A stretch of 19,298 bases of DNA from JBBROS01 sp043748985 (GTDB lineage: Bacteria; Pseudomonadota; Alphaproteobacteria; Acetobacterales; Acetobacteraceae), in contig JAYVEG010000041.1 of assembly GCA_043748985.1 (NCBI GenBank), forward strand, positions 1 to 19,298, in the 5' to 3' direction. The position numbers and the translations under genes are program-made. The notes under the pieces were generated by a model that did no database searches, was not told the DNA's origin, and saw nothing but the letters and a program-made list of their open reading frames with translations. Positions 14,508 through 19,298 of the stretch are shown here, piece after piece. The first letter of the stretch is position 1, and the number at the start of each line of letters is the position of its first letter.

Positions 14508-15359
14508 TCAGAGTGCGGCGAGGATGCGCTCGGCGAGCTTGAGGTGAGGACGGTCGATCATCTTGCCGTCGAGGAGGAACACGCCGGCGCCGGTGTTGGC
14601 GGCGAACCCGTCCCGCACGGCGTGGGCCCAGCGGACCTGGTCGGGGGCGGGAGAGAACGCTTCGGCGACGGGGGCAAGCTGGTCCGGGTGGATGCATAGC
14701 TTGCCGGCGAAGCCATCCCGGGCGGCGGCGGCGGCCTCGGTGCGCAGACCTTCTGGGTCGCGCGGGTCGGGCCAGGGGGTGTCGATGGCGGGCAATCCGG
14801 CGGCGGCGGCGGCGATGAGCGTCAGGGCCCGGGCGGCGGCTGCGGCAGCGTTGTAGACGCCGGCAGGGCGGGGGGCGACGCCAAGGTCTGCCGAGAAGTC
14901 CTCGGCGCCGAAGCACAGGGCCTGCAGCCGCGGCGGCGCGCCACGATAGTCCATTGAAAGAATCGAGGCTGCGGATTCGGTGACGAGGGCGATGACGGCG
15001 ATCGTGCCAGGGGTAAGGCCGGCTGCGACCTCGAGGGCTTCCATGTGGTGGTCGAGCGCGGCCATGTCGTGCGGTCCCGTACATTTGGGCAGCATGATCG
15101 CGGCAGGGCGGGCAGGGACGATGGCGGCGAGGTCGGCCAAATAGTGCGGGGTGCCGCGCGGGTTGATGCGGACGATGGTGCCGGGACGCGATAGGTCGGG
15201 GACCAGGGCAGCGACCATGGCGCGGGCCTCGTCCTTGTGGCCCGGCGCGACGCTGTCCTCGAGGTCGAGGATGATGCCGTCGGCCATGGAGGCGAGCGCC
15301 TTCTCGGTCTTGCGCGCGCTGTCGCCGGGGGCGAACAGGAGGTTTCTGATCTTCAACAC
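14508..15359 (-). CDS. HpcH/HpaI aldolase/citrate lyase (CitE-like) family protein
   Basis: Members of this Mg2+-dependent TIM-barrel family cleave or form C-C bonds in acyl-CoA thioesters such as citramalyl-CoA, malyl-CoA and methylmalyl-CoA. The 283-residue product shows LLFAPGDSARKTEKAL (7-22), LDLEDSVAPGHKDEAR (31-46), RINPRGT (64-70), LPKCTGPHDM (90-99), VTESAASIL with Glu128, LCFGAEDFSADLG (148-160) with the metal-ligand acid pair, and GKLCIHPDQL (219-228). The start is GTG 15359, with GGGTGGGA upstream on the coding strand; TTG 15356 is the alternative. It is divergent from the liv-type ABC operon, 104 bp away. The exact substrate cannot be told; an isolated gene argues against a true citrate lyase beta subunit, which works with CitD and CitF. 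Confidence 0.88.
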   Translation of the reverse strand: MLKIRNLLFAPGDSARKTEKALASMADGIILDLEDSVAPGHKDEARAMVAALVPDLSRPGTIVRINPRGTPHYLADLAAIVPARPAAIMLPKCTGPHDMAALDHHMEALEVAAGLTPGTIAVIALVTESAASILSMDYRGAPPRLQALCFGAEDFSADLGVAPRPAGVYNAAAAAARALTLIAAAAAGLPAIDTPWPDPRDPEGLRTEAAAAARDGFAGKLCIHPDQLAPVAEAFSPAPDQVRWAHAVRDGFAANTGAGVFLLDGKMIDRPHLKLAERILAAL

Positions 15360-15373
15360 CGTTGTCCCACCCG

Positions 15374-15388
15374 TGTTCCTTGGGAACA
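15374..15388. promoter_or_regulatory. Palindrome in the divergent lyase/ABC promoter region
   Basis: TGTTCC-TTG-GGAACA is a perfect 6-bp inverted repeat with a 3-bp spacer. It lies 15 bp upstream of the lyase GTG and about 75 bp upstream of livG. It is a good candidate operator for a dimeric regulator controlling both directions. No regulator gene is adjacent. A firm promoter was not recognised in the 104-bp gap. Confidence 0.45.
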
Positions 15389-15463
15389 ATCTTGCGCCGC
15401 CCTGGCCGATATGCAAATCAGCGTCTCACGGAACGCATAACAAACAACGGGGAGGCGCCGGGG

Positions 15464-16229
15464 GTGACCGACACCATCCTGGAGACCATCGGACTCACGA
15501 AGGAGTTCCGTGGATTTGTCGCGGTAAAGGAGGTCAACCTGGCGGTGAAGGCCGGGACGATCCATGCCTTGATCGGCCCGAACGGGGCCGGGAAGACGAC
15601 CTTCTTCAACCTGCTCACGAAATTCCTGCCGGCGACGCGCGGCAACATCAAGTTCAAGGGTCAGGACATCACGGGCCTGAAGCCGGCGGACGTCGCGCGG
15701 CTGGGGTTGGTCCGCAGTTTCCAGATCTCCGCGGTGTTTCCGCACCTGACGGCGATCGAGAACGTGCGGCTGGCGTTGCAACGGGAACGCGGTTCGTCGT
15801 TCGATTTCTGGCGGTCGGATACGCTGCTGCACCAGTACGACGACCGGGCCCGCTCGCTGCTGGTGGATGTGGGTCTGGAGGGTTACGAGGATACCGTGGC
15901 GGCGTTGCTGTCCTACGGCCGCAAGCGGGCGTTGGAGATCGCAACGACGCTGGCGCTCGATCCCGAGATGCTGCTGCTGGACGAGCCGACGGCGGGGATG
16001 ACGCATGAGGACGTCGACCGGATCGTGGCGCTGATCCGTCGCATCCGCACCGGACGGACGATCCTGATGGTGGAGCATAACCTCAGCGTAGTGGAAGGTT
16101 TGTGCGACCGGATCACGGTCCTGGCGCGCGGGCAGATATTGGCCGAGGGCGACTATGCCGCGGTGAGCAAGAACCCGGACGTGGTGACCGCCTATCTGGG
16201 CGCACCGGACGCCGAGATGGCGGGTGCGC

Positions 16230-16237
<8 letters not shown>
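15464..16237 (+). CDS. livG: Branched-chain amino acid-type ABC transporter ATPase (LivG-like)
   Basis: This cytoplasmic ATPase energises a HAAT-family importer. In the 257 residues I see Walker A GPNGAGKTT (38-46), Q-loop SFQ (85-87), signature LLSYGRKRALEIA (148-160, the LSYG variant usual in LivG), Walker B MLLLDEPTAGM (169-179) and the switch histidine in VEHNL (about 203-207). The start is GTG 15464, preceded at 8-nt spacing by a strong GGGGAGG (15449-15455). It is the first gene of the rightward operon and overlaps livF by 8 bp. The name LivG reflects family type; the substrate could be another amino acid, amide or organic acid. Confidence 0.93.
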
Positions 16238-16922
<685 letters not shown>

Positions 16923-16951
16923 ACCGGGGCAACTTATAAGGGAGGTACGCA

Positions 16952-18166
16952 ATGTCTCTTTCTCGTCGCGGCTTGCTTGGGACGGCCGCTGCGCTGCCGC
17001 TGATCGGGTCTGCCCGGGCACAGGGCACCAACACGCTGCGGATCGGCGTGCTGACGGATCTTTCGGGACCATACCAGGACCTGGCTGGGCCGCTGGCGGT
17101 GAGTGCGGCGCGACTGGCGCTGGAGGATTTCGGGGTGGCGGGGAAGGGCTGGACCGTCGAGGTGCAGCAGGCCGACCACCAGAACAAGCCCGATATCGGC
17201 GCGGGCATCGCGCGGCAGTGGTTCGACGGCGGAACGGATTTGATCGTCGAGGTCGCGAACTCGGGCGTGGCGCTGGCGGTTGCGGGCGTCGCGAAGGACA
17301 AGAACAAGGTCTATATGAATTCGGGTGCGGCCACCTCGGACCTGACGGCGGCGCAGTGCAACGCGAACACCATTCACTGGGCCTATGATACCTACATGCT
17401 GGCGAAGTCGACCGGCGGGGCGTTGGCGAAATCGGGCGGGGACAGCTGGTTCTTTATCACGGCGGACTATGCGTTCGGTGCGGCGCTGCAGCGGGACACG
17501 ACGGAGTTCGTGAACGCGGCTGGCGGCAAGGTGGTGGGGTCGGTGAAGTATCCGTTCCCGGGCACGACCGACTTTAGCTCGTTGCTGCTGCAGGCGCAGT
17601 CCTCGGGGGCGAAGGTTCTGGGGATCGCCAATGCCGGGACGGATACGATCAACACGATCAAGCAGGCGCAGGAATTCGGCATCAAGATGAAGTTGGCGGG
17701 GCTGCTGCTGTTCCTGAGCGACGTGCATTCTTTGGGGCTGCAGGTGGCGCAGGGGATCAACCTGACCGACAGCTTCTATTGGGACCATAGCGACCGCACC
17801 CGCGCGTTCGCCGCGCGGCTGAAGCCGAAGGCGCCGGACCGGCGGCCGACGATGGTGCAGGCCGGGGTGTATTCGAGCGTGCTGCACTATTTGAAGGTCG
17901 CCGCCGAGGCCGGGGTGCCGGAAATGAAGAAGGACGGCGCTGCGACGGTAGCGAAGATGAAGGCGATGCCGACGGACGACGACGCGTTCGGGCCGGGCAG
18001 CATCCGCGTGGATGGCCGCAAGCTCCACCCATCGTATCTCTGGCAGGTGAAAACGCCTGCCGAGAGCAAGGGGCCGTGGGACTACTACAAGCCGGTGGCG
18101 AGCACACCGGCGGACCAGGCATTCCGTCCGCTCGACAAGGGCGGTTGCAGCCTGGTTAAAGCCTGA
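16952..18166 (+). CDS. ABC transporter substrate-binding protein 1 (HAAT type)
   Basis: This 404-residue periplasmic binding protein of the Leu/Ile/Val-BP-like fold (type I, Peripla_BP_6) delivers ligand to the importer. The N-terminus SRRGLLGTAAALPLIGSARA (4-23) is a twin-arginine-type signal with probable cleavage after ARA. The mature part opens TLRIGVLTDLSGPYQDLAGP, typical of the family, and includes ADHQNKPDIGAGIARQWF and ADYAFGAALQRDT. It has an excellent ribosome-binding site, AAGGGAGGT (16938-16946). The following gene is a close paralogue. Ligand identity is not evident; the family also binds amides, urea and aromatic or organic acids. Confidence 0.92.
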   Translation: MSLSRRGLLGTAAALPLIGSARAQGTNTLRIGVLTDLSGPYQDLAGPLAVSAARLALEDFGVAGKGWTVEVQQADHQNKPDIGAGIARQWFDGGTDLIVEVANSGVALAVAGVAKDKNKVYMNSGAATSDLTAAQCNANTIHWAYDTYMLAKSTGGALAKSGGDSWFFITADYAFGAALQRDTTEFVNAAGGKVVGSVKYPFPGTTDFSSLLLQAQSSGAKVLGIANAGTDTINTIKQAQEFGIKMKLAGLLLFLSDVHSLGLQVAQGINLTDSFYWDHSDRTRAFAARLKPKAPDRRPTMVQAGVYSSVLHYLKVAAEAGVPEMKKDGAATVAKMKAMPTDDDAFGPGSIRVDGRKLHPSYLWQVKTPAESKGPWDYYKPVASTPADQAFRPLDKGGCSLVKA

Positions 18167-18187
18167 AGACAGAGGGAGGAACCTGCC

Positions 18188-19298
18188 ATGACACTCGATC
18201 GCCGCACCCTACTGGGCGCCACAGCCGCCACCACCTTTTTAGGCTCCCGCGCCAGCCGTGCGCAGGGGAAGGTCGTGAAGCTGGGCGTGCTCAACGACCA
18301 GTCCGGCCCGTATCGCGACATCGGCGGCATGAACGGAGTGGCCGCCGTGAAGCAGGCCGTCGCCGAGTTCGGGGCCGACTTCAAGGTGGAGGTCGTCAGC
18401 GCGGACCACCAGAACAAGCCTGACATCGGCATCGGCATCGCCCGGCAGTGGTTCGACCGCGATGGCGTGGACATCATCCTGGACGTGCCCACCAGTTCGG
18501 TGGCGCTGGCGGTGAACAACGTCTGCAAGGAGAAGAACAAGGTCTACATCAACACGGGTGCCGCAACCGGCGACCTGACCGGAGCGCAGTGCACGCCGAG
18601 CACGATCCATTGGTCGTACGACACCTACATGCTGGCGCGCAGCACCGGTGGCGCGATGGTCAAGGCCGGCGGCGACAAGTGGTACTTCGTGACCGCCGAC
18701 TACGTGTTCGGCCAGCAGTTGCAGCGCGACACGTCCTCGTTCGTGACGGCGGCGGGCGGCAAGGTCATGGGAGCTTCGCCGTATCCATTCCCGGGGACGA
18801 GCGATTTCTCATCGTTCCTGATCTCCGCGCAGTCCAGCGGTGCCAACGTCCTGGGCCTGGCCAATGCGGGGGCGGACACCGTCAACTCCATCAAGCAGGC
18901 CGCCGAGTTCGGGCTGACGAAAAAGATGAAGGTCGCGGCCCTGCTGATGTTCCTGAGCGACGTGCACGGGCTGGGGCTTGAGGCGGCGCAGGGACTGTTC
19001 CTGACGGAAAGCTTCTATTGGGACATGACCGACCGCACCCGGGCTTTCACGAAGCGTTTCCAGACCTTCATGCCGGGCGTGTGCCCGAACATGACGAACG
19101 CCGGCAACTACGCGGGCGCGCTGCACTTTCTGAAGGCAGTGAAGGCGTTGGGCGCCGACAAGGCCGGGGACGGCGCGGCGGTCGTCGCCAAGATGAAGTC
19201 CATGCCGGCCGAGGATGACGCGTTCGGCAAGACGGTCATCCGCGAAGATGGGATGGCGCTGACGCCGTCCTACCTGTTCGAGGTCAAGAAGCCGTCCG
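18188..19298 (+). CDS. ABC transporter substrate-binding protein 2 (paralogue, 3' end missing)
   Basis: This is a second HAAT-type periplasmic binding protein, seen for 370 codons and still open at the window edge; comparison with its neighbour suggests about 30-40 residues are missing. It starts MTLDRRTLLGATAATTFLGS, a Tat-like signal (DRRTLL) with likely cleavage near ASRA/Q. The shared blocks DHQNKPDIGIGIARQWFD, STIHWSYDTYMLARSTGGA and FLSDVHGLGLEAAQG line up along the whole length with the preceding protein, so the pair arose by tandem duplication. A strong AGGGAGGA (18173-18180) precedes ATG 18188. It begins 21 bp after its paralogue. No LivH/LivM permease appears in the window; these probably follow. 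Confidence 0.9.
   Translation, partial: MTLDRRTLLGATAATTFLGSRASRAQGKVVKLGVLNDQSGPYRDIGGMNGVAAVKQAVAEFGADFKVEVVSADHQNKPDIGIGIARQWFDRDGVDIILDVPTSSVALAVNNVCKEKNKVYINTGAATGDLTGAQCTPSTIHWSYDTYMLARSTGGAMVKAGGDKWYFVTADYVFGQQLQRDTSSFVTAAGGKVMGASPYPFPGTSDFSSFLISAQSSGANVLGLANAGADTVNSIKQAAEFGLTKKMKVAALLMFLSDVHGLGLEAAQGLFLTESFYWDMTDRTRAFTKRFQTFMPGVCPNMTNAGNYAGALHFLKAVKALGADKAGDGAAVVAKMKSMPAEDDAFGKTVIREDGMALTPSYLFEVKKPS

Noticed and set aside
14446..15084. Upstream extension of the sigma factor into the lyase gene
   Set aside because: Arg/Pro-rich shadow of the lyase in another frame; region 2 homology starts only after 14445.
15392..15415. Sigma70 promoter TTGCGC / TATGCA for livG
   Set aside because: The spacing is only 12 bp, too short for a functional promoter.

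Overview
The window looks like chromosomal DNA of a high-GC alphaproteobacterium, most likely an Acetobacteraceae/Rhodospirillales member. This rests on GC-rich codon use, the core order rpmH-rnpA-yidD-yidC-yihA, and a liv-type ABC transporter with twin-arginine substrate-binding proteins beside a CitE-like lyase. The taxonomic call is inference; no rRNA or other phylogenetic marker was searched.

Layout. (1) Positions 1-284 hold an upstream regulatory region: a duplicated 14-mer, a CRP-type palindrome and a good sigma70 promoter. (2) Positions 285-3483 (+) carry the conserved cluster rpmH, rnpA, yidD, yidC, yihA/engB, with one-base stop/start overlaps and yihA starting inside yidC. Together these make ribosomal protein L34, the RNase P protein, the membrane insertase with its helper, and a ribosome-assembly GTPase. 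(3) Positions 3480-3909 (-) hold a frameshifted GxxExxY (PD-(D/E)xK-like) gene whose start overlaps the stop of the efflux operon. (4) Positions 3906-14445 (-) form a long, tightly packed run, read right to left: ECF sigma factor, small single-TM protein (putative anti-sigma), ZraP/CnrX-like periplasmic sensor, outer-membrane lipoprotein channel, MdtA-like adaptor, MdtB-like RND pump, MdtC-like RND pump. It can encode a complete tripartite drug/metabolite exporter together with its own envelope-sensing regulator. (5) Positions 14508-15359 (-) encode a CitE/HpcH-family lyase. (6) Positions 15464-19298 (+) hold a divergent liv-type ABC operon: LivG, LivF and two tandem paralogous substrate-binding proteins. 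The second runs off the window, and no permease gene is visible.

The most interesting points are: a CnrYXH/ECF-like sigma-anti-sigma-sensor module placed directly at the head of an MdtABC-type multidrug pump operon; a 15-bp tandem repeat at the anti-sigma/sensor junction that lays down four in-phase stop codons between two genes sharing one reading frame; a single-base frameshift separating the two halves of the GxxExxY gene; an Asn/Thr-rich insert in only one of the two RND subunits; and two clean palindromes in regulatory gaps (110-125 and 15374-15388).

No tRNA, rRNA, CRISPR array or insertion sequence was seen. Domain and family calls come from reading motifs by eye, without database searches.
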